This document shows positions 50,961 to 60,367 of a DNA stretch of 64,000 bases, piece by piece. The position numbers and the translations under genes are program-made. Every line of letters begins with the position of its first letter. Position 1 is the stretch's first letter. This DNA is from CAVXZE01 sp963766175 (lineage in GTDB: Bacteria > Myxococcota_A > UBA9160 > UBA6930). The notes under the pieces were generated by a model. The model made no database searches and was not told the origin of the DNA. It saw only the letters and a program-made list of their open reading frames with translations. The stretch covers positions 96,885 through 160,884 of the forward strand of contig CAVXZE010000017.1 in NCBI GenBank assembly GCA_963766175.1, in the 5' to 3' direction.

Positions 50961-51395
50961 TCAAGAGGGGTCCTCCTGCTGCGGCGCCTCCTCGACGGTG
51001 AGCGCCACCTCTTGTCCGTAGGAGACCTCGAGGGTGTGGTCGTCGGGATCGGAGATCAGCGCCCAGTAGCCGACGGGGTAGGGCGAGTCGGTGGGTCCGA
51101 GGACCGTTCGTCCCTCGGCCCGCGCCTCGGCGACGAGGCGGTCCACCTCCGCTCGGGAGGCGCACCCGACTCCCAGATGGGCCGCCGGACGCAGCGGGTA
51201 CTCGACCTCCCCCATCTCGAGCAGGACGATCACGAAGGGCCGTGTCCTGTCGCTGATCCACGCCACCCGGGTGCCAGAATTCTCACTGGTTCGGCTGTGA
51301 ACCACTTTCATATCCGCGTACTTGGCGTAGAACTCGAGACTCTTGTCGAGGTCGCTGACGGGCAGGGCGATGTGGGTGAGGCCTCGGTCTGACAT
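50961..51395 (-). CDS. VOC/glyoxalase-superfamily protein
   Basis: 144 residues, two beta-alpha-beta3 repeats (LTHIALPVSDLDKSLEFYAK; AHLGVGCASRAEVDRLVAEA) with PDDHTLEVSYGQ at the end. His at the first strand and Glu at the last fit a metal site, but the family is broad. Last gene of a minus-strand set with the acyl-CoA synthetase 54 bases upstream; may act on a CoA- or aromatic-derived intermediate. That is inference. Confidence 0.84.
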   Translation of the reverse strand: MSDRGLTHIALPVSDLDKSLEFYAKYADMKVVHSRTSENSGTRVAWISDRTRPFVIVLLEMGEVEYPLRPAAHLGVGCASRAEVDRLVAEARAEGRTVLGPTDSPYPVGYWALISDPDDHTLEVSYGQEVALTVEEAPQQEDPS

Positions 51396-51449
51396 GGGCT
51401 CGAATGTAGAGGGGCGCGCGACGAGTGGCGCCCGACCGCGGAATGTACC

Positions 51450-52991
51450 TTAGAGAATCTGGCTCTGGCGTCCCTTCCAGTAGCGCTCCTTGAGCAGGCG
51501 CTTGAAGAGCTTCCCGGTCGGGTATCTCGGCAGCTCGGCATCGAAGTCGACCGACCGCGGGCACTTTACGTGAGAGAGATTCGCGCGACAGAACTCGAGC
51601 AGTTCCTCCGCCAGCGCTGGTCCGGCCTCGGACATGTCCATGGGCTGCACGACGGCCTTCACCTCCTCGCCGAACTCCTCGTTGGGGACGCCGATCACCG
51701 CGACGTCGGCGACCTTGGGGTGCGTGATCAGGAGGTTCTCGGTTTCCTGGGGATAGATGTTCACGCCCCCCGAGATGATCATGAAGCTCTTGCGGTCGGT
51801 GAGGTAGAGGAAACCTTCCTCGTCGACGTAGCCCACGTCGCCGAGGGTGGTGTAGCCCTCCTTGCTGCGCGACGCGGCCGTCTTCTCGGGGTCGTTGTGG
51901 TACTCGAAGTCGGCGCCCTCGCCGAAGTAGATCGTGCCGATCTCGCCGGAGGGGAGCTCGTTGCCCCCTTCGTCCAGGATGTGGACCTTGCCCTGCAGAG
52001 GTCTCCCGACCGAGCCCTTGTGGGCCAGCCACTGCTCGGAGTCGATTGCGCAGAAGCCGTTGCCCTCGGTGCCCGCGTAGTACTCGTGGAGGACCGGACC
52101 CCACCATTCGATCATCTGCTCCTTCACCGGAACCGGGCAGGGCGCCGCCGCGTGGATCGCCACCTGGAGGCTCGAGACGTCGTAGCGGGACCTCTCCTCG
52201 ATCGGGAGCTTCAGCATGCGCACGAACATGGTCGGCACCCACTGGCTGTGGGTGGCGCGGTATTTCTCGATCAGCTGCAGCGCCTCGATGGCGTCGAACT
52301 GGTCCATGATGATGCAGGTCCCACCGAGCCGCTGGATGGCCAGATTGAAACGCAGCGGAGCCGCGTGATAGAGGGGCGCCGGTGAGAGGTAGACACTGTC
52401 CCCGCCGGCTTTGTAGAGGCCCTGGACCAGCAGCTGGAGGGCCGGCGGGGTTCCGGCTGGTTTTCCCGTGAGGGCGACTCTCACGCCCTTGGGTCGGCCC
52501 GTTGTGCCCGAGGAGTAGAGCATGTCGTTCCCCTCGAGCTCATCGGGGATCGGCTCGGCGGGCTGGGCCGCGACGGCCTCCTCGTAGGACTGGTATCCCT
52601 GGATGACAGCGTCCACCATGAGCCGCGCCTCGACCGCCGGGTTGCGGCCCACCAACTCGGTGGCCAGCTCACCCTTCGCCTTCGAGGTGATGAAGACCTT
52701 CGCACCGCAGTCGTCGACGATGTATTCGGCCTCGGAGGCGGTGAGCCGGGAGCTGATCGCCGAGTAATAGAGCCCGGACCGCTGCGCTGCCCAGCAGATC
52801 TCCAGGTAGCGCGAGTGATTCTCCATGCAGAAGGCGATGCAGTCGCCGGGCACCAGGCCCAGCGATCGGAACAGCTGGGCGCACCGGTTGGAGCGGTCGT
52901 CGAGCTCCTTGAAGGTGACGATCTCACCGCTCCGCGCCATGATGTAGGCGGGCTTGTCGGGCGTCTCTTTCGCGTGAACTGCCGGGTACAT
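51450..52991 (-). CDS. AMP-dependent acyl-CoA synthetase/ligase
   Basis: 513 residues. The P-loop is YSSGTTGRPKGV, the adenylate motif YAGTEGNG, and the C-terminal domain has DRKSFMIISGGVNIYPQETE and the catalytic Lys of GKLFKRLLKERYW. It adenylates a carboxylic acid and transfers it to CoA; chain length not deducible, closest by feel to FadD13-like ligases. 19 bases downstream of the DsbA-like gene, likely the same transcript. Confidence 0.93.
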   Translation of the reverse strand: MYPAVHAKETPDKPAYIMARSGEIVTFKELDDRSNRCAQLFRSLGLVPGDCIAFCMENHSRYLEICWAAQRSGLYYSAISSRLTASEAEYIVDDCGAKVFITSKAKGELATELVGRNPAVEARLMVDAVIQGYQSYEEAVAAQPAEPIPDELEGNDMLYSSGTTGRPKGVRVALTGKPAGTPPALQLLVQGLYKAGGDSVYLSPAPLYHAAPLRFNLAIQRLGGTCIIMDQFDAIEALQLIEKYRATHSQWVPTMFVRMLKLPIEERSRYDVSSLQVAIHAAAPCPVPVKEQMIEWWGPVLHEYYAGTEGNGFCAIDSEQWLAHKGSVGRPLQGKVHILDEGGNELPSGEIGTIYFGEGADFEYHNDPEKTAASRSKEGYTTLGDVGYVDEEGFLYLTDRKSFMIISGGVNIYPQETENLLITHPKVADVAVIGVPNEEFGEEVKAVVQPMDMSEAGPALAEELLEFCRANLSHVKCPRSVDFDAELPRYPTGKLFKRLLKERYWKGRQSQIL

Positions 52992-53010
52992 GAAGTGCGC
53001 TTCTCCTGTC

Positions 53011-53667
53011 TCAGCGGCTTCGGAGTCCCCTCTGCTTCATCCGCCAGGTCAGCACCTCGATGCGGTCCTGGCCGAAGAAGGACTCTCCCTCGAAGACCAT
53101 GGTCGGGACTCCCCAGTGTCCGGCGGCCTCCAGGTCTTGCTGGTTCTGGGCGATCGCGGCGTCGAGACGGTCTGCTTCTCTCTCGGCGATGGCATCCAGC
53201 TCCGCCAGCTCCAGCCCGGCGCGGGCCGTTGCGTCTGCCAGGTGGCTGCCCTGGTGCCATCCGTCCACCTTACCGGCCCAGATCAAACGGGAGACCTCGT
53301 CGATGAACGCGAGGCCGCGACCCCGCTCGACGGCCAGTATCCCGAGATGCGTCAAGCGATGGATGTAGGGCTGCTCGGGGGCCGTGATCAGCCTTCCGTC
53401 CTGGGGGACCTGCACCACCGGGTCGGGACGGGGCCAGCCGTAGTCGATCCCGTGATACTGGGCCACGCGCAGGGTGTCGCGCATCAGGTAGGGAGGCCAG
53501 AGCGGGTTCACCTTCTGGAAGAAGTTCGGGTCGCGCACCGCGAGGGGGAGGACGGGGCGGACAACGACGTCCAGGTCGTATTGCCTCTCCAGCTCCACCA
53601 GGCGGCCGGTGGCCAGATAGGAATAGGGACTTCGAAACGACCAGAAGACGTCCAGCGCGAGGCTCAT
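53011..53667 (-). CDS. DsbA-family 2-hydroxychromene-2-carboxylate isomerase-like protein
   Basis: 218 residues of the thioredoxin-like DsbA/kappa-GST fold. FWSFRSPYSYLATGRLVELE has Ser in place of the CxxC of DsbA, as in hydroxychromene carboxylate isomerases, and GHWGVPTMVFEGESFFGQDR has the cis-Pro and the usual ending. Glutathione-dependent isomerisation of an aromatic breakdown product is the family reaction. The ATG at 53667 follows GGGGAG; a longer start at 53688 is possible. Neighbours: acyl-CoA synthetase downstream, UbiA upstream. Confidence 0.86.
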   Translation of the reverse strand: MSLALDVFWSFRSPYSYLATGRLVELERQYDLDVVVRPVLPLAVRDPNFFQKVNPLWPPYLMRDTLRVAQYHGIDYGWPRPDPVVQVPQDGRLITAPEQPYIHRLTHLGILAVERGRGLAFIDEVSRLIWAGKVDGWHQGSHLADATARAGLELAELDAIAEREADRLDAAIAQNQQDLEAAGHWGVPTMVFEGESFFGQDRIEVLTWRMKQRGLRSR

Positions 53668-53762
53668 GCTCTGTTCTCCCCTCCGCAACGACCGCGGTGG
53701 GAGACTAGCGCAGGGTTCTCCAGGCCAGCTTCGGGCGGGGAAACCCGCGCTTCAGAGGCGCC

Positions 53763-54815
53763 TCAGAGGAAGACCGGGTAGATCGCGTTGGCGGCGAGTC
53801 CGGCGATGAAGAGCACTCCCGCGAGTCGCGTCAGGATGAAGGCCCACGCCACGTACCAGAGCGGCCAGATCGGCACGTTCTCTGGAGGGGTCTCCGGCTT
53901 CGGCTCCCCGAAGACGCGCATCACGTTCACCGCTCGCGGGAGAGCGATGAAGACCGCCAGGGTCCAGACACCGAGCGAGCCGGTGAGGACGAGAATCGGG
54001 ACCAGGGCGAAGAACGACCCGATCAGCCACTGGGTCGTGAAGCGGGTGCGAGCGTCGCCGAGCATCACCGGGAGGGTGCGGATTCCCTTCTCCTCGTCGG
54101 CAGGGAGCTTGTCGAGATGCTTTCCGAACAACACGGCCGTGACGAGAATGGCGTAGGGCAGGCTCGCCGCGAGGACCCAGGGGGGCATCACGCCCGCCGT
54201 CACGAAGTAGGTTCCGCCGATCATGAGCGGGCCCCACACCAGGGCGACTCCCGGTTCCCCGAGCCCGCGCTGCTTCAGCCTGAGAGGAGGCGCCACGTAG
54301 AAGACGCTCACGAAGAGCCCGGCCAGGGCGAAGACCACCACCGGCCAGCCCCGCGCCGAGGTCAGGTGGATCAGGATCGCCAGGTCGGCCAGGTTGGCCA
54401 GCGCAATCGCCGCCAGCAGGCCGGGCTTCGAGATCAAGCCGGAGAGGATCGGGTGGGGGGCGTACTGGCCGCGCACGTAATCCTCGGAGTCCAGGCCGCT
54501 CGCCAGATCGAGGTAGTCGTTGATCATGTTGTTGGCGGCGTGGGCGATCACCAGGCCCACCAGCGCTTCGACGAAGAAGAGCCAGTTCGGCGTGGCGGGC
54601 GTGGGTCCGGCGACGACCAGCAGACCGCCGATCACGCCCGAGGTGATGGTCATCGGGAAGACGCTGGCGCGGATGATCAAGAGCCAGCGCGACACCGGGT
54701 CCGCCGTCCGGCCTTCCGGGAGGTTCTGGGCGCGGATCACCTCGCGCCAGTTTTCGAGCATGATGGAGAAACGAGAGCCTTCGCCGGGTTCCGCGTCTTC
54801 TTGTGCTTCGACCAT
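53763..54815 (-). CDS. UbiA-family prenyltransferase
   Basis: 350 residues, about nine membrane helices. First Asp motif NMINDYLDLASGLDSEDYV, second DKLPADEEKGIRTLPV, both Mg-prenyl diphosphate sites. Many members of this branch are MenA-like or prenylate small aromatic compounds. Its start is 53 bases downstream of the TonB-like gene on the same strand, so it may lie in the cobalamin-controlled transcript, though a separate promoter is equally possible. Confidence 0.88.
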   Translation of the reverse strand: MVEAQEDAEPGEGSRFSIMLENWREVIRAQNLPEGRTADPVSRWLLIIRASVFPMTITSGVIGGLLVVAGPTPATPNWLFFVEALVGLVIAHAANNMINDYLDLASGLDSEDYVRGQYAPHPILSGLISKPGLLAAIALANLADLAILIHLTSARGWPVVVFALAGLFVSVFYVAPPLRLKQRGLGEPGVALVWGPLMIGGTYFVTAGVMPPWVLAASLPYAILVTAVLFGKHLDKLPADEEKGIRTLPVMLGDARTRFTTQWLIGSFFALVPILVLTGSLGVWTLAVFIALPRAVNVMRVFGEPKPETPPENVPIWPLWYVAWAFILTRLAGVLFIAGLAANAIYPVFL

Positions 54816-54868
54816 CGCCTCAGGATGGAGGGTGCCGCCGAGAAGTCAAGAACCCGGGTGCCCGGCGT

Positions 54869-55282
54869 TCATCGTCGCTTTCGCACCAGCTCGAAGCGGA
54901 TCGGCACCTCCACGCGACCGTACACTCGCGGCAGTTCGCCCGCATCGGCGGCACCCCGCTCGGCGGCGTGGTCGAGGAGCGTGCTCCCCGAAGTGGCGAC
55001 GGTTCGGATCTTCTCGGCGTGCCCGCTTTCGGCGATCTCGAAGCGGATTCGGGTGACGCCGGTGATGCCCCGACTCCGTGCCTCCGGGGGGTACACCACG
55101 GCATCCTGGACGCGACTGCGGATCTCCTCCAGCCGCTCGGCGAGGCTCGGGCCGGGGGGAAGAGCGTCCTCCCAGAGGGGCGGCGGCGCGTCGAGAACCC
55201 CAGAGGGTTCGGCGCCGGATGGCGCCGACGCCAGAGCCAGCATGGTTCCCAGCAACAGAAAAATCCGGAGACGAACTCTCAC
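54869..55282 (-). CDS. TonB C-terminal-domain protein
   Basis: 137 residues. GTG start (overlapping the receptor stop as GTGA) gives a signal peptide or anchor (RIFLLLGTMLALASAPSGAE). The C-terminal part (YPPEARSRGITGVTRIRFEI and SGSTLLDHAAERG) is the TonB C-terminal domain; the proline-rich spanner of a full TonB is absent, so it may be a dedicated, short energiser of the adjacent receptor or a periplasmic TonB-like protein. Four-base overlap argues for coupled translation with the receptor. Confidence 0.8.
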   Translation of the reverse strand: MRVRLRIFLLLGTMLALASAPSGAEPSGVLDAPPPLWEDALPPGPSLAERLEEIRSRVQDAVVYPPEARSRGITGVTRIRFEIAESGHAEKIRTVATSGSTLLDHAAERGAADAGELPRVYGRVEVPIRFELVRKRR

Positions 55283-57441
55283 CAGTGCACCGCGAGCTCG
55301 GTGGCGATGACGTAGTGTCGCTCGGGGGAGGGGTAGAAGCCCACCCGCGGCGAAAAGGAGCTCAGACCACCGAATTCTGTGTAACGCTCGCCGGTCAGGT
55401 TGTAGACGGTGCCGTCGATCGAGAGCGAGAGCCACTCGGTGAGGTCGCGCCGCCATCCCAGCCGCAGGTCGTAGCGCGCCCAGCTGGGGAGTTCCCCGAG
55501 CCCGTTCCGGACGTCGTTCGCAAGGGTGCGGCGGCCCACCCAGATGGCGTCCGCACCCACCTCGAAGTCCCAGGGCAGGTAGACGCGGATGCCCGCGTTC
55601 CCCCGGTGGCGGGGCGTGATCGGCATCTGGGAGCCCTCCAGGCCAGTGAACGAGTCGCGGGTGATCTCGACGTCGTCGTAGGTGTAGCTCCCGTAGACTT
55701 CGAGCCAGCTCGTCGGCCGCACGCTGGCGAAGACCTCGGCGCCCCGGTGGCGCACCCGGTCGAGGTTTACGCTGATGCCCGGAAAAAAGCCAAGCGGGTT
55801 GGGTGCCAGGGGGTTGAAGAAGATCTCGTCGTACACGTTGGTGTAGTAAGCGGCCAGGTTGAGGGTGAGGCACCCGGTGCGCACCTTGGCGCCCACCTCG
55901 TAGGACTGCGAGTTCTCCGGCCCGAGCCCCGGCGTAGTGCCGTAGACGCCGAAGGCCTCGTCGAAGTTCGGGAAGCGGAAGCCGCGGGCGTAGGACGCGT
56001 AGACCGAGACCGGCTCGATCACACGCCAGGTGAGCGCCGCCTTGGGCGCCCACTCGCCGCCCCTGGCGCCGAAATCCATGCCCGACAGGCGATCGCGGCC
56101 GTCGTAGCTCGCCCTCTCGTTTCGTACCCCGAGGACGAGCAGCAGGTCGTCGGTCAGATTCAGCTCGTTCTGCAGGAAGACGCCCCAGAGGGTGCGGTGG
56201 GCCCGGTCGGAGGTCGGCGACGGCGGGAACGGGAAGAACTCGAACGCGCTCTCGTAATCGATGTCCTCCCGGAGGAAGCTCCCGCCCAGGATGGTGCGGC
56301 TGCGGTGGCCCCACAGCGAGACGTCGAGCTCGAACTCGGCGTCGAAGGCGTTGGCCTGCGTGTCCCGGTCCAGGCTGAAGACGTAGAAGGGGTCGGAGCT
56401 CTGCGAGTCGTCGCTGCGCCGGCGATGCCAGCCGTTGGTGCGGAAGCTGAGCTGCTCCGTCACGTCCAGCTCGAGCTGGAGCTGCACCCAGTGCTCCTGA
56501 GGGCCGGCGAAGTCCTCTTCGCTTCCGGGTGCGGCCTGCCGGCGGTCCTCCTCTATCTCTCCCTTGGTGAGTGTGCCCGGGCGCTCGCGGCTCTGGCTGT
56601 CGTAGCCGCCGGCGAAGCGGAGCTCGCCGCGGTCGGCCAGGTCGAAGAGCAGCTGGCCCTCGACGCGGTAGGCGCGGAGATCCGCGCGGTCCCGGTAGCC
56701 GTTGGTCCGGTGACCGTCGACGAAGAGGGAGGCCAAGACCGGGCCGTCACCACCTCCTACCCAGAGGCTTCCCTGGTCGGTGGTGAAGGTGCCGCTGCGG
56801 CCGCGAGCCGTGCCCTGCAAGCCCTGCTCCGGCCGGCGGGTGCGCAGCTGGATCACCCCGGCGATGGCGTTGTCGCCGTAGAGGGCGTTCACCGGGCCGC
56901 GGACGACCTCGATGGTCTCGACGTTGTCGAGCGGCAGGAACGCCCAGTCCGGGACACCCCCGTCGGGCTCGTTCACCCGGCGCCCGTCGATGAGCACCAG
57001 GGTTCGGCCCCCGTTTCCTCCGCCATTGTTGAAGCCGCGGGCCTCCGCGGTGTAGCCCTCGCGATTGGTGGTGGTGTTTGTGACGAAGATCCCGGCCTCG
57101 CGGCGAAGCAGCTCCGGGACGTTGCGGGCGCCGCTCCGGTCGATGGTCTCGCGATCGATCACCGTCACGTTTCCCGGCACCTCGTGCACGCTGCGCTCGG
57201 ATCGGGCGGCAGTGATGTTGACCTCTTCCGTGACGATCACCGGGAGGCCCGGCGCGTCGTCCTCGAGCTCGTCGACGCCGCCCGGGACCGCTTCACCCAG
57301 GTCGGCGTCGCCCTGGGAGGGGGGAGCTTCGTCGGTGTCGCCCAGAGCCGGCGGAGCCAGCAAGATGGAGACGAGGATGGAGAGGAGAAGGGTGGGGCGC
57401 CGCCGGCGTCGCTCGCGCCGGGATGTGGGTGCCTGGATCAT
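55279..57441 (-). CDS. btuB: TonB-dependent outer-membrane receptor, probably for cobalamin
   Basis: 720 residues. Signal peptide (RRPTLLLSILVSILLAPPAL), TonB-box-like EEVNITA, plug domain (VTVIDRETIDRSGARNVPEL, RTLVLIDGRRVNEPDG, VRGPVNALYGDNAIAGVIQL) and a beta-barrel ending in Trp, all normal. The ATG at 57441 follows AGGAGG. A cobalamin riboswitch lies 117 bases upstream in the leader, so cobalamin or a related corrinoid is the likely cargo; the gene symbol rests on that regulation plus length. TonB-like gene overlaps its end. Confidence 0.86.
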   Translation of the reverse strand: MIQAPTSRRERRRRRPTLLLSILVSILLAPPALGDTDEAPPSQGDADLGEAVPGGVDELEDDAPGLPVIVTEEVNITAARSERSVHEVPGNVTVIDRETIDRSGARNVPELLRREAGIFVTNTTTNREGYTAEARGFNNGGGNGGRTLVLIDGRRVNEPDGGVPDWAFLPLDNVETIEVVRGPVNALYGDNAIAGVIQLRTRRPEQGLQGTARGRSGTFTTDQGSLWVGGGDGPVLASLFVDGHRTNGYRDRADLRAYRVEGQLLFDLADRGELRFAGGYDSQSRERPGTLTKGEIEEDRRQAAPGSEEDFAGPQEHWVQLQLELDVTEQLSFRTNGWHRRRSDDSQSSDPFYVFSLDRDTQANAFDAEFELDVSLWGHRSRTILGGSFLREDIDYESAFEFFPFPPSPTSDRAHRTLWGVFLQNELNLTDDLLLVLGVRNERASYDGRDRLSGMDFGARGGEWAPKAALTWRVIEPVSVYASYARGFRFPNFDEAFGVYGTTPGLGPENSQSYEVGAKVRTGCLTLNLAAYYTNVYDEIFFNPLAPNPLGFFPGISVNLDRVRHRGAEVFASVRPTSWLEVYGSYTYDDVEITRDSFTGLEGSQMPITPRHRGNAGIRVYLPWDFEVGADAIWVGRRTLANDVRNGLGELPSWARYDLRLGWRRDLTEWLSLSIDGTVYNLTGERYTEFGGLSSFSPRVGFYPSPERHYVIATELAVHW

Positions 57442-57557
57442 CGGACCTCCTTTGCACCCTCCGCGGTGATGGGGTGAAGGAGTGTCCGGGTCGCCGGGCG
57501 GCGCGCGCGAGCACTTCCGCACCACTCTTTCCACGAAGAGCAGTTGCAGACGCTCGC

Positions 57558-57735
57558 CCAGGCAGGTCTCCTGGCTGATGGGTGTCCGAGAATCCCTTTC
57601 TCGGCTGCCCCCGCGGCGCCTTCCCGAGCGTCGTCGCTCAGTGGCCTGCTGCCGTGGAGGCTCCCCAATCACAGTGGCGGGACCGCGGCCGAATTGCACG
57701 GCCTTCCCTATTCACCCGATGATGGGCACCTGGGC
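57558..57735 (-). promoter_or_regulatory. Cobalamin riboswitch
   Basis: On the minus strand the sequence from 57735 begins AGGTGCCC, then GGGAAGGCCGTGCAATTCGG, CCGCGGTCCCGCCACTGTGA and the B12 box GCCAGGAGACCTGCCT (rc of 57560-57575). These are the consensus elements of the AdoCbl riboswitch (B12 element). It lies in the leader of the TonB-dependent receptor, 117 bases before its start, and is expected to shut expression off when cobalamin is high. Confidence 0.93.
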
Positions 57736-57775
57736 TATGTCTGGGCCGGTTGATAGCAGTTGAACGCGTCGTGGG

Positions 57776-58876
57776 TCAACGCAGGGCGGCGGCGAGGCGT
57801 TCGACGTTCGCTTCCCTGGCGTTTTCGCCCATGAGTCCGATTCGCCAGACGCCTCCGGCGAGCTTTCCAAGTCCTCCGCCGACCTCGATTCCCTGCTCCT
57901 CCAGCAGGCGTCGCCGCACCTGCGCCTCGCCATCCTGCAGGATCGCCTCGGGCAGGCGCATCGTCGTCAGCGAGGGCAGGCGATGCTCCTTGGCCACGAG
58001 CGGCTCGAAGCCCAGAGGAGCGAGGGATGCGACCAGGGCCGACGCCGCCCGCCGATGCCGATCGGCGCGTGCCTCCATGCCCTCTTCCTCGATGATGGCG
58101 AGCCCCTCGGCAATTGCGTAGATCGCCGAGATCGGCGCGGTGTGATGGTAGATCCGCTCGCCGCCGTAGTAGCCGGCCAGGAGCGAGACATCGAGATACC
58201 AGCTCTGCACCGGGGTCTCGCGTCCGGCCACCCGCTTCACCGCCCGCTCGCTGAATGTGACCGGCGAGAGGCCGGGCGGGCAGGAGAGACACTTCTGGGT
58301 GCCGCTGTAGGCCGCGTCGATCCCCCAGCCGTCGATGCTTACGGGAATGCCCCCGAGCGAGGTGACGCAATCCAGCACCACCATCGCTCCCGCCCTATGA
58401 GCCGCGGCGGCGATCTCTTCCACGGGCTGGAGTACACCCGTGGAGGTCTCGGCGTGGACGAAGGCCACGACGGCGGGCGTTGCCCGCTCGATCGCAGCGG
58501 CCATCTCGCCCGGATCGAGGGCGGTGCCCATCTCCGTTTCCACGCGGATCACCTCGGCTCCGATCCGTCTCGCCACCTCGCACATGCGCTCGCCGAAGAC
58601 GCCGGCGACGCCGACCACGATCGCGTCACCCCGCTCCAGCAGGTTTGCGAGACAGGCCTCCATCCCGGCACTGCCGGTGGCCGAGAGCGGGAGGGTCATG
58701 GCGTTGGTGGTGCCGAACAGGCGCCGCAGACGCTCCTGGACCTCGTCCATGATCTGGAGGAAGAGGGGATCCAGGTGTCCGAGGAGAGGCTGTCGCATCG
58801 CCTCCAGAACCCGGGGATTCACGTTCGAGGGCCCCGGTCCGAGCAGGAGCCGAGGCGTCGAGGGGAGCTTCTTCAT
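57776..58876 (-). CDS. Class V aminotransferase (serine-pyruvate/alanine-glyoxylate type)
   Basis: 366 residues. GPGPSNVNPRVLEAMRQPLL and HLDPLFLQIMDEVQERLRRL form the family N-terminus; AEVSTG-like HAETSTGVLQPVEEIAAAAH and VLDCVTSLGGIPV precede the PLP lysine in SGTQKCLSCPPGL. It probably interconverts an amino acid and an alpha-keto acid such as glyoxylate. The ATG at 58876 is the first residue of homology. Upstream of the riboswitch leader on the same strand but not part of it. Confidence 0.92.
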   Translation of the reverse strand: MKKLPSTPRLLLGPGPSNVNPRVLEAMRQPLLGHLDPLFLQIMDEVQERLRRLFGTTNAMTLPLSATGSAGMEACLANLLERGDAIVVGVAGVFGERMCEVARRIGAEVIRVETEMGTALDPGEMAAAIERATPAVVAFVHAETSTGVLQPVEEIAAAAHRAGAMVVLDCVTSLGGIPVSIDGWGIDAAYSGTQKCLSCPPGLSPVTFSERAVKRVAGRETPVQSWYLDVSLLAGYYGGERIYHHTAPISAIYAIAEGLAIIEEEGMEARADRHRRAASALVASLAPLGFEPLVAKEHRLPSLTTMRLPEAILQDGEAQVRRRLLEEQGIEVGGGLGKLAGGVWRIGLMGENAREANVERLAAALR

Positions 58877-59045
58877 GGCGGGTATCTTAGCCGCCACCGT
58901 TCCGAAAACCTCCCCGGAATCAATGCCCTGCGCAGCCTTTGTCGAGTTGACACGCTGGTGGCGGCTACCTATCCGTCTGGGGAATCCCGCCCTTGTTCCG
59001 CTTCGCCCTTTCGAACCCCGTCGCTGCAAAGGAGGCCGAACGCCC

Positions 59046-59210
59046 GTGAGGCGCTGGCTCGTCGCATTTTTCGCGCTGCTCGTCGCCGTGGGAGCGATCT
59101 ACCTGCTCCTCTCGGCGACGGAGCCGCAACGGGCTCCGGATCACACCCAGATCGATGCGGAATCGCGCGCGAAGCTGCGCGAGGTGCTCCGGAAGGAGCG
59201 CGAAGAGTGA
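59046..59210 (+). CDS. Small single-helix membrane protein coupled to dgt
   Basis: 54 residues. A GTG start gives a membrane helix (LVAFFALLVAVGAIYLLLSA) followed by a short charged tail. Its stop overlaps the dgt GTG start (GTGA), so the two are co-translated. Function unknown; a membrane tether or leader role is possible. Support comes from the start, the helix and the overlap. Confidence 0.5.
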   Translation: MRRWLVAFFALLVAVGAIYLLLSATEPQRAPDHTQIDAESRAKLREVLRKEREE

Positions 59211-60367
59211 CCTCCGCCGTGCGCACACGAGAGGACTACGAGCGCGAGGAATTCGAGAGACTGGCTCCCTACGCGGTCAAGAGCGCCGAGTCCCTGGGCC
59301 GGATCGCGGAGGAGGCCGAGCACGAGTACCGCACGGCCTTCCAGCGGGACCGCGATCGAATCGTCCACACCCAGGCCTTTCGCAGACTCGAGTACAAGAC
59401 CCAGGTCTTCATCTACCGCGAGGGTGATCACTACCGAAACCGGCTGACCCACACACTCGAGGCCAGTCAGATCGCCCGCACGGTCGCCCGGGCGCTGCGG
59501 GTGAACGAAGAACTCGCCGAGGCCATCGCCCTCGCTCACGATCTCGGGCATACGCCCTTCGGCCACGCTGGAGAGCGCAGTCTCGACCTCCTGCTCGAGA
59601 AGGACGGCGGCTTCGATCACAACCGCCAGAGCCTGCGGATCGTCGACCTTCTGGAGGTTCGCTACCCCGACTTTCGCGGTCTGAATCTCACCGCCGAGAC
59701 CCGTGAAGGCATTCTCAAGCACGGGTGCGATTGGGAGCACCCGATTCCTCTCCCCCCGCCGACGCCGAGTCCCTCGCTCGAGGCCCAAACGACCGACGTT
59801 TCCGACGAGGTGGCCTACACCAACCACGATCTCGACGATGGGCTCCGCTCCGGTCTGCTGACTCTGGAGATGCTCGACGAAGTCCGACTCTGGCGAGGCG
59901 CCCGCGAGTCGGTCGAGGAGCGGCTCGGCGAGGCCCCGGCTCGGGTGCTGCGCGCCCAGACGATCGTCGCCTTGATGAACCATCTGGTGACGGATCTGAT
60001 CGAGGCGAGCGGCCGGCGGCTTCAGCGGGCCGGTCTCGATTCGGTTGCCGAGGTGCGGGGCCAATCGTCTGCTCTCATCGGATTTTCAGAGCAAGTACAG
60101 AGAGATAAGGCTGATCTCAAGAACTTTCTCCAAGTCAATCTCTATTCTCACCCGCGAGTGCTAAAGGCTAGCCAGCAGGGTCAGGGAATCCTGGGTGGGC
60201 TCTTTCGGGCCTATCGGGAGGATCCCCGAAAGCTGCCGAGGCACGTGGTGGCGCGTTTCGCCGAGGAGGGCGAAGCTCGCGCCGTCGGCGACTACATCGC
60301 CGGAATGACGGATCGCTTCGCACTTTCGGAGCATCGGAGGCTGTTGGACCCGGATGAGCTCCTCTGA
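59207..60367 (+). CDS. dgt: Deoxyguanosinetriphosphate triphosphohydrolase-like HD enzyme
   Basis: 386 residues. The HD metal site is LAHDLGHTPFGHAGE preceded by NRLTHTLE, and RRLEYKTQVF is the usual nucleotide-contact region. The family cleaves dNTPs to nucleosides and triphosphate. GTG start at 59207 overlaps the small membrane gene. A stretch at about 60060-60175 is noticeably AT-richer than the rest of the gene, without breaking the frame. cutA starts 14 bases inside its end. Confidence 0.93.
   Translation: MTSAVRTREDYEREEFERLAPYAVKSAESLGRIAEEAEHEYRTAFQRDRDRIVHTQAFRRLEYKTQVFIYREGDHYRNRLTHTLEASQIARTVARALRVNEELAEAIALAHDLGHTPFGHAGERSLDLLLEKDGGFDHNRQSLRIVDLLEVRYPDFRGLNLTAETREGILKHGCDWEHPIPLPPPTPSPSLEAQTTDVSDEVAYTNHDLDDGLRSGLLTLEMLDEVRLWRGARESVEERLGEAPARVLRAQTIVALMNHLVTDLIEASGRRLQRAGLDSVAEVRGQSSALIGFSEQVQRDKADLKNFLQVNLYSHPRVLKASQQGQGILGGLFRAYREDPRKLPRHVVARFAEEGEARAVGDYIAGMTDRFALSEHRRLLDPDELL

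Noticed and set aside
55078..57477. 799-codon open frame on the plus strand
   Set aside because: Antisense to the TonB-dependent receptor, whose plug and barrel motifs are unambiguous.
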